Below, one piece after another: positions 34,631-41,982 of a stretch of DNA of 44,322 bases (the first letter of the stretch is position 1; each line of letters opens with the position of its first letter). The DNA is taken from positions 1 to 44,322 of the forward strand of contig NZ_JAAHHS010000002.1 of assembly GCF_010692395.1 (NCBI RefSeq). The letters are read 5' to 3'. The notes under the pieces were generated by a model. That model worked only from the letters and a program-made list of their open reading frames with translations, was not told where the DNA came from and made no database searches. The position numbers and the translations under genes were made by a program. The stretch comes from Moorena sp. SIO3H5. GTDB taxonomy: Bacteria > Cyanobacteriota > Cyanobacteriia > Cyanobacteriales > Coleofasciculaceae.

Positions 34631-36475
34631 ATGAAAAATCATTTATCTAACTTGGAAATAGTTAGAAACTTCAAGCCTCGTAAGCTTGGTTTAGCAATAA
34701 CCACTTTCGCTGCCCTAGGATTTTCCATGTCTGTGCCTGCTGCTGCAGGAGAATTTCGTACCATTAACGGATTGAACAACAACCCCAATGACCCGACATT
34801 GGGTGAAGCCGAAACACCACTACTTCGGCTCCTGACTCCTGCTTACGAGGATGGCTTTAACGCACCAAGAATAACCGGTCCGACCGGCAATGTTCTGCCT
34901 AACCCCCGTGACATTAGCAATACAATTGTGCGCCAGAGTAAATCCGTGCCTAATTTCCTCCGGGCCAGTGACTGGATCTGGCAGTGGGGGCAGTTGATTG
35001 ATCACGACTTTGCTCTGAATGAGGGAGGGGCAGATAGGCCACCAGAGGATTTCATGCCCATCCCAGTTAACCCGATTGACATTGCTACTCGTAAGCCAGA
35101 TCCACTTGCCGAATCTCCTGGTTTTATACCCTTTGTTAGGGTTCCTGCAGCTGAAGGCACTGGCACTGGCCTTGGCAATCCCCGCCAGCAGATTAACGAG
35201 CTAACTTCTTTTCTTGATGGTTCACAGGTCTACGGATCTGATCAAGTGCGGGCGGAATTTCTACGTACTAATGACGGTACTGGAAAGCTCAAGAGTCAGA
35301 TTATCAATGGCGAAGAGCTACTACCTTTTAATACTGCCGAATTGCCTAATGGTAACACTAACCGCGCTGGAGCATTACCACCAGAAGAGTTGTTCATCGC
35401 TGGGGATATTCGTGCCAACGAACAAATTGGCTTAACCGCAGCTCACACCTTGATGGTGCGAGAGCACAATCGTCTGGCTGAAGAACTTGCTGAAAAAATT
35501 GACGCTGGCGACCCGGTGATTTTGGAGAAGTTAGATCACTCAGGACTTGAGAAAGGTGACTTTATCTACGAATCAGCTCGTAAGGTCGTCGGCGCTCAGA
35601 TTCAGGTCATCACATACAATGAATTCCTACCGCTGTTCATTGGCGATAGCCTTTTGGACGATTACTCTGGCTACGATCCTACAGTTGACCCCAGTATCAG
35701 TCAGGAATTTACCAATGCTAACTTCCGCGTTGGGCACACTCTTCTCTCCGAAGAGCTTCAGCGCATTAACAATAACGGCGATTCCGTCGGAAGTATCTCC
35801 CTTGGTGATGCCTTCTTCAATCCCCAAGAAGTGATTGAAGAAGGCGTCGATTCACTGTTTTTGGGTTTAGCTTCCCAGGTGGCTGAAGAGGTTGACAATC
35901 AGTTAGTGGACGGGGTGCGGAACTTCCTTGCCCCGAATGCTACTGGTGGCTTTGACCTCGCTTCACTCAATATTGCCCGGGGAAGGGAAGTTGGCCTTCC
36001 CGGCTACAATCAGGCTCGTGTGGAACTCGGTCTGGATCCGGTCACTGCCTTCTTGACCACCGACACCGAACTTGGCATTACTTCTGACCCAGAAATAGCA
36101 GCTCTATTTGAACAAATCTACCAGTCTGTAGACGATGTGGATTTCTGGATTGGAGGAATATCTGAGGACTCCTTCAACGGTGGATTGGTCGGTGAACTAT
36201 TCAATAGCTTCATCTCAGACCAGTTCATCCGCCTACGGGATGGTGACCGCTTCTTTTACCTCAACGATCTCGAGCATCTGTTGGCTTTGGATCCAGATCT
36301 AGAAAGCACTACCCTCTCAGGCATTATTCGCCGGAACTCAACGATTACCAACATCCAGGATAATGCTTTTATTGTCCCAGAAGACGTGCCGGAACCTAAC
36401 AGCATCCTTGGTTTAGTTACACTCCTTGGTTTAGCAGCTATAGCGCAGCGCTATAACTTTCCACCAAAGCCATAA
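34631..36475 (+). CDS. Animal-type haem peroxidase with PEP-CTERM sorting signal
   Basis: Exported haem peroxidase of the peroxidase-cyclooxygenase superfamily, about 614 residues from the ATG at 34631, which directly precedes the signal peptide (an upstream start at 34598 adds 11 residues). Signal peptide at about 20-39. Numbered from 34631: distal His H125 in GQLIDHDF, a calcium/substrate loop LTSFLDGSQVYGSD, catalytic Arg R277 in LTAAHTLMVREHNRLAEEL (fragment VREHNRLA), and proximal His H369 in NFRVGHTLLSEEL. The C-terminus is a PEP-CTERM signal: VPEPNSILGL, a hydrophobic stretch, then a basic end. Such tags direct exosortase-dependent sorting in cyanobacteria. The likely reaction is peroxide-driven oxidation of halides or organic substrates in the envelope or matrix. 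The 3' end overlaps the convergent kinase gene by 38 bp. Confidence 0.93.
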   Translation: MKNHLSNLEIVRNFKPRKLGLAITTFAALGFSMSVPAAAGEFRTINGLNNNPNDPTLGEAETPLLRLLTPAYEDGFNAPRITGPTGNVLPNPRDISNTIVRQSKSVPNFLRASDWIWQWGQLIDHDFALNEGGADRPPEDFMPIPVNPIDIATRKPDPLAESPGFIPFVRVPAAEGTGTGLGNPRQQINELTSFLDGSQVYGSDQVRAEFLRTNDGTGKLKSQIINGEELLPFNTAELPNGNTNRAGALPPEELFIAGDIRANEQIGLTAAHTLMVREHNRLAEELAEKIDAGDPVILEKLDHSGLEKGDFIYESARKVVGAQIQVITYNEFLPLFIGDSLLDDYSGYDPTVDPSISQEFTNANFRVGHTLLSEELQRINNNGDSVGSISLGDAFFNPQEVIEEGVDSLFLGLASQVAEEVDNQLVDGVRNFLAPNATGGFDLASLNIARGREVGLPGYNQARVELGLDPVTAFLTTDTELGITSDPEIAALFEQIYQSVDDVDFWIGGISEDSFNGGLVGELFNSFISDQFIRLRDGDRFFYLNDLEHLLALDPDLESTTLSGIIRRNSTITNIQDNAFIVPEDVPEPNSILGLVTLLGLAAIAQRYNFPPKP

Positions 36476-38834
36476 CTCTGTACAATAATTCCATCGGTTT
36501 TATCGGTTTATATAAGTAATCATCCACTACCTCCATCATCTCTTGTTGCTCTATGTTTGGCAGGCTCGGAATCGTTAAAGCCAGAATTTTTACCTCACTG
36601 GTTGTGGAGGATTGACGCAGCCATTGAGTAATTTCGTAACCCTCCCTAGTTGGTAACTGCCAATCTATAATGATAGTTTGGGGCTTAAGCAAAGCAATTT
36701 GTTTGATGGCAGTGGAAGCATCGATCAACCAAATTACTTTATAGCCTGCTGCGGTCAAAATCTCGCAAATTAGGGTAGCAATCTCTTCTTGGTTTTCCAC
36801 TAGGGTCACAGTGCCTTGAGCTTTGAGAATTAGGTTCGACTTTGGCAGGGCTTTTCCTGAAGTAACTGCTGCCATGGGTTGAGTGGGCAACCAAACTGTA
36901 AAACAAGACCCCTCTCCCACTAACGATTCCACCTCAATTTTGCCCCTATGGAGTTCGATTAGCTGTTTGGTTAAGGCTAACCCCAAGCCAGTTCCTTCAT
37001 ACTTGCGACGGTAGGGCGTTTCTAGCTGCTGAAACTTTTGAAACAGTAATGGTAACTGGTCTTCGGCAATACCAATGCCTGTATCTTCCACTTGAAACAC
37101 TACTAAGTGGTTTTCTGGCCAGACCCGTAGGATTACTTTACCCCCCTCTGGGGTAAATTTAATCCCATTGCTTAAAAGGTTAAACAAAATCTGTTTAACC
37201 CGCCGTTGGTCTGCAGAAAAACAGTCCCTTTCTGGTGGCACTCGCCAATCTAGTTGTAGAGTCACCTGCTGTTGGTAGGCTTGTTCGTTTAGGCTACTCA
37301 ATACCTGATTGGCTAGCTTACTTAAGGAAAATTTGCTGATAGTCAGGACTAACTTTCCTGCTTCAACCTGAGACAAATCCAGAATATCGTTGATCAGTTC
37401 TAGCAGGTGTTGCCCATTGTCCTGGATAGTTTTTAAATAGCGCTGTTGTTTTTCGACAGGTAATCTTTGGGAACTGTCCTGACCAAAACACCAGCGCAAG
37501 AGTGTAGCTGCCATCCCAATTACGCAGGTCAGAGGGGTGCGCAATTCATGACTCATGGTAGCTAGAAACTCACTCTTAGCAAGATTGGCTGCTTGAGCAG
37601 CTTGCAAGGCATCCCGGAGTGCTTGGGTGCGCTCAATTACCCGTTGTTCAAGGGTGTTGTTTTGCTGCTGCACTTGGGCGTATAACTTGGCTTGATAGAT
37701 GGCAATGGCTAGGTGTTCAGCAATTGCTTGGAGAAAGTTTTTTTCACTATCCTGCCATCGCCTTGGCTTCAAACACTGATGGGCAATTAGTAGCCCCCAC
37801 AGGTTGTTTTCGACAATAATTGGTGCCACTAACTTGGCTCGTACTTGATGTCGATGCAACAGTTTAAGTAAGCAATTATGGGTATTATAGGTTCGATCAA
37901 CATCATCAACAGCAACCGTTGACCCTCGCTGATATTTATGTGTACAGTTCGGTACATGGGTTAAGCATTCCTCCTGCTCAATCACATTCAGCACTGATGG
38001 GATAGCATCGGAGGCTTTAGCTTCGTAGGTAATACAACCCCAGCCTAATTCAGTGGCAGCAACAGGTGCTGGCTCTAGGGCTGTGGGACTAGAGGTGTAA
38101 GGGAAATCAAATTGATAGATTACTAATCGGTCTACTTCTAGGAAGTGTCGTACCCGTTCAACTGCTGTGGTCAGGATAAGGGGTAACTCTTGGCTTTGAC
38201 GGATTTGACTGGTCACCTGATTGAGCAATCGCTCTTGCTCAACCTGCTGGTGCAGTGCTTCTGCTACGGGTTGACAAATGGACCCATAGGGATAAGCTGG
38301 CTCTACTAATGGTGAAACATCTGTGTTGTAGTTATCCGTGTTGTAGTCACACAGAATATCAATTAATGATAGGGTAAATTCGCTCTGGATAGCTGGATTA
38401 TTGGGTTTGAGGCAGGCTTGAGCCCTATTGATTAGGTTGAGAACATCCTCAGAGGTTTCAAATTTTGATGGTGAGGTTAGGTAGGAGTCTTTGAGATGGG
38501 TAAGAAAGTTTGCGATCGCATCCGGATCGAAGGTCAATCCCACTTGGTACAGTCTCATCAGAGATTCATACCCAGTTAAGGTCTCCGGTTGGGCTTCCCC
38601 CCACAGTAGACAACTGAACTGTTCTGATCCGATCAGGATAAACCTTTGGCTCTGAGCCTCAGTAATCACCCTCTGATTCACCAAAAGATCAGACTTTAGG
38701 AGTATTGCTTCTTCCCCCAAACTTGACTCCATCTCGTCTAATCGCTGATTCAGACGCTCGAACACAGCCAAGGGCAAAATTCTGAGGAATTTTGGATGAC
38801 TAAATAATTTTGTAGGTGGAATTAACGATAACAC
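36438..38834 (-). CDS. Hybrid histidine kinase with DICT-like, cyanobacteriochrome-like GAF and degenerate receiver
   Basis: A 798-residue cytoplasmic sensor kinase. Residues about 10-120 resemble a DICT sensory domain. A GAF domain (~205-385) resembles cyanobacteriochromes: IPSVLNVIEQEECL aligns with the DXCF region (C290), and HNCLLKLLHRHQVRAKLVAPI with the canonical chromophore Cys region (C321), but the His usually following that Cys is Leu. After a coiled coil come HisKA (H429 in MSHELRTPLT) and HATPase (N-box NLLSNGIKF, DTGIGIAEDQ, GTGLGLAL). A C-terminal receiver (~675-790) has D724 and K776 but a weak acidic pocket (VENQ). No methylation or output domain follows. Whether it binds a bilin is uncertain. 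Its stop lies 38 bp inside the peroxidase gene. Confidence 0.93.
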   Translation of the reverse strand: MLSLIPPTKLFSHPKFLRILPLAVFERLNQRLDEMESSLGEEAILLKSDLLVNQRVITEAQSQRFILIGSEQFSCLLWGEAQPETLTGYESLMRLYQVGLTFDPDAIANFLTHLKDSYLTSPSKFETSEDVLNLINRAQACLKPNNPAIQSEFTLSLIDILCDYNTDNYNTDVSPLVEPAYPYGSICQPVAEALHQQVEQERLLNQVTSQIRQSQELPLILTTAVERVRHFLEVDRLVIYQFDFPYTSSPTALEPAPVAATELGWGCITYEAKASDAIPSVLNVIEQEECLTHVPNCTHKYQRGSTVAVDDVDRTYNTHNCLLKLLHRHQVRAKLVAPIIVENNLWGLLIAHQCLKPRRWQDSEKNFLQAIAEHLAIAIYQAKLYAQVQQQNNTLEQRVIERTQALRDALQAAQAANLAKSEFLATMSHELRTPLTCVIGMAATLLRWCFGQDSSQRLPVEKQQRYLKTIQDNGQHLLELINDILDLSQVEAGKLVLTISKFSLSKLANQVLSSLNEQAYQQQVTLQLDWRVPPERDCFSADQRRVKQILFNLLSNGIKFTPEGGKVILRVWPENHLVVFQVEDTGIGIAEDQLPLLFQKFQQLETPYRRKYEGTGLGLALTKQLIELHRGKIEVESLVGEGSCFTVWLPTQPMAAVTSGKALPKSNLILKAQGTVTLVENQEEIATLICEILTAAGYKVIWLIDASTAIKQIALLKPQTIIIDWQLPTREGYEITQWLRQSSTTSEVKILALTIPSLPNIEQQEMMEVVDDYLYKPIKPMELLYRVMALVESYSAAL

Positions 38835-39192
38835 CTGCTGCCTGGTGGGCTAACTTGCCTGAATGGTGTGGATAGTAACTTTTTTGATGGTAGTTGATTT
38901 TTGTCCACTTGCTGATAATTATTCCCCTATTATACCACATTTTAGCTTTGGATGCAGCGTGTTAAGCGTGTTAAGTGTGGTAAGTGTGATAAAAATGGTA
39001 AATATGGTAAGTGTGGTTAACAGGCACAGAGAGAGGGTAGAAGTCATTGGTTTGGTGGGTTAATAACGCATCAAACTAAATTGCGATGTTCCGTTCGCGA
39101 TCGCACTAAATTTTTAGTAATGTTTAACATCGGTAATAAGGAGTAAAAATAGAATAAAATAGATAAATAGATCAGATTAATATTAATCAAAC
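38835..39192. other. Gap with degenerate GTGTTAAG-type repeats and HIP1 site
   Basis: Short imperfect repeats (GTGTTAAG, GTGGTAAG, ATGGTAAA) run at about 38958-39020. The last 140 bp, with a HIP1 site near 39097, resemble the leader of the second coiled-coil gene (about 40035-40166), so this is part of the duplication. No gene seen. Confidence 0.6.
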
Positions 39193-39459
39193 ATGACACC
39201 AGAATAAAGATTAACTCAAGTAGAGAACTTGTTAGAGACAGCAGCACGATACATTAATCGTCACTCTCAGAATATCGAGCAAAATCAAGCAGAAATTACT
39301 CAATTACGAGTTTCCCTCAATGAGACCTTAAGATTGTTTTCTGATTTAGCAACCTATCAACGTCAAAGTCAAGAGGAGATTCGCCAAAATCAAGAAGAAA
39401 TACGACGGATTTGGGAATATTTATTAAATCAAAGCGGTAATGGACGCTCAGGGAATTAA
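39193..39459 (+). pseudogene. Coiled-coil protein, copy 1, with nonsense codon 5
   Basis: The frame starts at ATG 39193 but codon 5 is TAA (39205-39207), where the intact copy at 40167 has GAA. After it the frame continues for 83 codons, nearly identical to copy 2: NLLETAARYINRHSQ, QLRVSLNETLRLFSDLATYQ, IWEYLLNQSGNGRSGN. It lacks one 7-residue unit present in copy 2. A TTG at 39229 could start a shortened 76-residue protein, so activity is not excluded. Function unknown; the heptads (EEIRQNQ) suggest a coiled coil. Confidence 0.8.
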
Positions 39460-39636
39460 ACCTCTAATGCTTGGGATCTGATCCCCAATAATTTCACCTG
39501 ACTGTAACTGATCAATAATCGGCTGGAGATCAGAGCGGATATTACGATACCGCTTGGCTAGATTGCGTAGGCTTCTCTTGAATTCAGGTGTAACCGTGAT
39601 TTGGATTTTGGTTGGTTCATTCTGCATCAATCCCAT
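39448..39636 (-). pseudogene. RelE/ParE-type toxin, 3'-truncated
   Basis: A 62-residue protein whose N-terminus (KIQITVTPEFKRSLRNLAKRYRNIRSDLQPIIDQLQSGEIIGDQIP) looks like the start of a cyanobacterial RelE/ParE-family mRNase (fragment VTPEFKRSLRNLAKRYR). After GDQIP the usual half of the domain with the beta strands and catalytic residues is missing, and the frame runs into the 3' end of the coiled-coil gene (SIRGLIP). Truncation probably came with the duplication of the coiled-coil segment. It overlaps the antitoxin by 20 bp on the same strand. Confidence 0.65.
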
Positions 39637-39859
39637 CCCACAGCTGTGAAACAGGAAGTGTATTCCCTGTCATGGCTTCTTGCCATCCTTGACGAAAGCT
39701 TTCTTCTGCCGTATTCTGTGTAACACTCTCACGAAACAGACGAACTATCTGCAACAAATTGGGTAAGTATTCTCGGGGAGTTTGCTGTATTTCTTCAATC
39801 ACTTGTTCCAGTATTTCTGTGGTAGTAGCGTTATCAGCTACAAAATTTTTATCTGTCAT
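39617..39859 (-). CDS. Putative antitoxin of the truncated RelE/ParE pair
   Basis: An 80-residue acidic protein (EILEQVIEEIQQTPREYLPN; ESFRQGWQEAMTGNTLPVSQ; LWDGIDAE) just upstream of and overlapping the toxin frame. The length, acidity, C-terminal LPVSQLWDGI-type end and coupling to a toxin gene fit small cyanobacterial type II antitoxins. I do not recognise a DNA-binding motif with certainty. With the toxin broken it is probably a relic that is still open. Confidence 0.65.
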   Translation of the reverse strand: MTDKNFVADNATTTEILEQVIEEIQQTPREYLPNLLQIVRLFRESVTQNTAEESFRQGWQEAMTGNTLPVSQLWDGIDAE

Positions 39860-40166
39860 TATCCTACCTTAAAGTTAGCAATACTCTGATTACTATAGCA
39901 GTTCTCAATTGGGTTAGGTACTTTCTTTATCGGTAGTAAAGAGTAGGGAGTAGCGAGAATAGTATGGGGAGAGGGGATAGTGTGGGGAGAAGGGGGAGAG
40001 AGTAGATAGAAGAAGTAGTTGATATGGTGGGTTAATAACGAACCAAAATTAAACCCAAAAAACCGCTTCGCGATCGCACTATTTTTTTTTAGTAATAATT
40101 GACTTCAGGAATAAGGATAAAAAAATAATATAATAGATAAATATATCAAATTAAAAGTGATCATAC
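39860..40166. other. Gap between antitoxin and the second coiled-coil gene
   Basis: Contains degenerate purine repeats (GGGAGTAG, GGGGAGA; 39945-40010), a GGTGGGTTAATAACG block matching one near 39054, and a HIP1 site (about 40070). The last 130 bp parallel the leader of copy 1. Confidence 0.55.
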
Positions 40167-40454
40167 ATGACACCAGAAGAAAGATTAACTCAAGTAGAGA
40201 ACTTGTTAGAGACAGCAGCACGATACATTAATCGTCACTCTCAGACCATCGAGCAAAATCAAGCAGAAATTACTCAATTACGAGTTTCTCTGAATGAGAC
40301 CTTAAGATTGTTTTCCGATTTGGCCACCTATCAACGTCAAAGTCAAGAGGAGATTCGTCAAAGTCAAGCAGAGATTCGTCAAAATCAAGAAGAAATACGA
40401 CGGATTTGGGAATATTTATTAAATCAAAGCGGTAATGGACGCTCCGGAAATTAA
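40167..40454 (+). CDS. Coiled-coil protein, copy 2 (intact)
   Basis: A 95-residue protein of unknown function. The first part (TPEERLTQVENLLETAARYI) and heptad stretch SQEEIRQSQAEIRQNQEEIR predict a coiled coil; it ends IWEYLLNQSGNGRSGN. Compared with copy 1 at 39193 it has Glu at codon 5 and one extra 7-residue heptad unit (QSQAEIR), showing slippage within the repeat. The two copies, about 970 bp apart and with similar leaders, form a direct duplication flanking the toxin-antitoxin remnant. Confidence 0.8.
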   Translation: MTPEERLTQVENLLETAARYINRHSQTIEQNQAEITQLRVSLNETLRLFSDLATYQRQSQEEIRQSQAEIRQNQEEIRRIWEYLLNQSGNGRSGN

Positions 40455-40648
40455 ACCTCTAGCAGTTTGGGAGTGTAAACATAAAATTGCTCGATAAAGG
40501 GCACCATCCCCCTGTCGTGATTGGCCTTTGGGCCACGCTACGCGATGCTCGGTACGAGCCGCTACGCGAACAGAAAACGTGAATTTTTTTTGCATTCGAG
40601 AGCAATAGTGTGATCACCTAGATAGAATTTAGACTGACAAAGTTAAAA
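40455..40648. repeat. Palindromic GTAGCG-type repeats
   Basis: TTGGCCTTTGGGCCACGCTACGCG and the nearby CCGCTACGCGAACAG (40521-40573) are variants of the GTTCGCGTAGCGTGGCC family in opposite orientation. No coding sequence seen in this gap. Confidence 0.7.
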
Positions 40649-40738
40649 ATGTGCTGGCTACTCGACCTGGGTAGCTGGAAAAAGTCAATCAGGGAATCTC
40701 CATCTCATTTCTTTGTTGACGTTCGAGTAGAAACCTCG

Positions 40739-41548
40739 ATGATAAACAATAGCTTTTCTGTGCTTGATTCCCAAACCAATCTACAACCAATGGCTACTAC
40801 TGGTGATTTGGACATCACCAATAGCTCGATTAACCTCGAGCCCCCTATAGAGAGTCAAAGAATTATAGATTTTGATGACATTGACCAAGTGTTTGATCTC
40901 GAAATTCAGCCTCAAGATGGAACAACCGCGAATATCACCAAGATTGAAATTAGTAGTCATCGAACTGTAGACCCAGATGACCCTCTCGTCAAGATCAGTA
41001 GCAGTGCGACGGCTACTAACATGATTAGTCCCAATCCCTTGGCCAAAAGCCACACTAACGGAACAGGCGACTCTGGTGGCGGTGTGGTAATGGTCAGCAG
41101 TAGCAGCATGGCTACCAGCACCATTAGTGACAATCCCTCAGCAGATTTAAGCGTTCGCGTAGCGTGGCCATTGGCCAATCGCATTTCCAGTATCCATGGC
41201 ACAGCCATGGTTTCCAGCACCATAAGTAACCCTAACACCAATAATTATCAAGTTAGTGGTGCCGCCAGTGTCACCATTGGTGAGGAGAACCCGATTAGTA
41301 ATCCGGATGGTGTTACCGATGAACCTGACAATCTCCTTGAGGGCATCGTTGGTACTATTACCAATCCCATTGATTCCCTACTTGCTTCCTTCCAGACTCC
41401 ATCTCTGCTGACTCCATCTCTAGGTTCTCATAGTTCCGAGATTGATGTTGACCAGAGTCGAGTATTTGACCAATTTGTGGGCATCACTCCTAATATTGGT
41501 GCCTCTGTAGCTCAACCCGAAATAGGACTTGAGCTGTTCAAGGACTAA
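40739..41548 (+). CDS. Unknown Ser/Thr/Asn-rich protein with in-frame palindromic repeat
   Basis: About 270 residues from the ATG at 40739 (an upstream in-frame ATG at 40649 adds 30 residues of unlike composition). The protein is acidic and low-complexity, with repeated motifs such as MVSSSSMATSTISDNP and TAMVSSTISNPNTNN, and no signal peptide or TM helix. I recognise no domain. Residues about 139-148 (VRVAWPLANR) are encoded by a copy of the GTTCGCGTAGCGTGGCC repeat (41153-41182). The composition recalls cyanobacterial secreted or calcium-binding proteins, but that is weak. Real expression is uncertain. Confidence 0.5.
   Translation: MINNSFSVLDSQTNLQPMATTGDLDITNSSINLEPPIESQRIIDFDDIDQVFDLEIQPQDGTTANITKIEISSHRTVDPDDPLVKISSSATATNMISPNPLAKSHTNGTGDSGGGVVMVSSSSMATSTISDNPSADLSVRVAWPLANRISSIHGTAMVSSTISNPNTNNYQVSGAASVTIGEENPISNPDGVTDEPDNLLEGIVGTITNPIDSLLASFQTPSLLTPSLGSHSSEIDVDQSRVFDQFVGITPNIGASVAQPEIGLELFKD
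41153..41182 (+). repeat. GTTCGCGTAGCGTGGCC repeat inside a coding frame
   Basis: GTTCGCGTAGCGTGGCCATT followed by GGCCAATCGC keeps the reading frame open, giving Val-Arg-Val-Ala-Trp-Pro-Leu-Ala-Asn-Arg. The same core lies between genes at 43696-43712 and, inverted, at 16383-16398. Confidence 0.85.
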
Positions 41549-41955
41549 AAATCATTTTAGTGTTCAGGCTTAGGTGTTAGGTGTTAGGAGTTAAGTGTTA
41601 GGTATTAGGTGTTAGTTAGTAGTTAACGCCTAATACCTAGTTCTTAATACCTAGTGCTTAGAGTCTAATCGAGAAAAGTACAGGTCAACGTAAGCTATCA
41701 GCGAACAGCGATTAGCGCTACGCGCACGCGTGCGCGTTCAGATATCAGCTATCAGCTTTGAGCCTGTGGCGACGCTACGGGAACAGTTTATGCCCATAGC
41801 ACACGTTATACCAAACAGCTTTTGAATAAAATAAGCTGACCGCTGACCCCTGACCGCTGTTCGCGCAGCGTGCGCGTAGCGCATATGCTTAGAGGTTAAG
41901 TTTCTCTAAAATACTGGGTTAGGTTGTTGAGGGCCTCTGTAGCACTATGAAGCTT
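41549..41955. repeat. Gap with STRR-like and MITE-like repeats
   Basis: TAGGTGT/TAGGTAT repeats (about 41568-41615) are followed by their inverted complement (CCTAATACCTAG, about 41628-41655). CAGCTTTTGAATAAAATAAG (41816-41835) is the core of the element seen at 5685-5882. GCGTAGCG-type palindromes lie at 41715-41740 and 41862-41885. No gene seen. Confidence 0.7.
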
Positions 41956-41978
41956 CCACCACCTGAACCAGGTGGTGG
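41956..41978. terminator. Strong hairpin at the 3' end of the TnpB-like gene
   Basis: CCACCACCTG (41956-41965) and CAGGTGGTGG (41969-41978) form a 10-bp stem with a 3-nt loop, just after the stop of the minus-strand TnpB-like gene. It may be the right-end hairpin of an IS200/IS605-type element, part of an omega-RNA, or a terminator. Confidence 0.6.
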
Positions 41979-41982
41979 TGTC

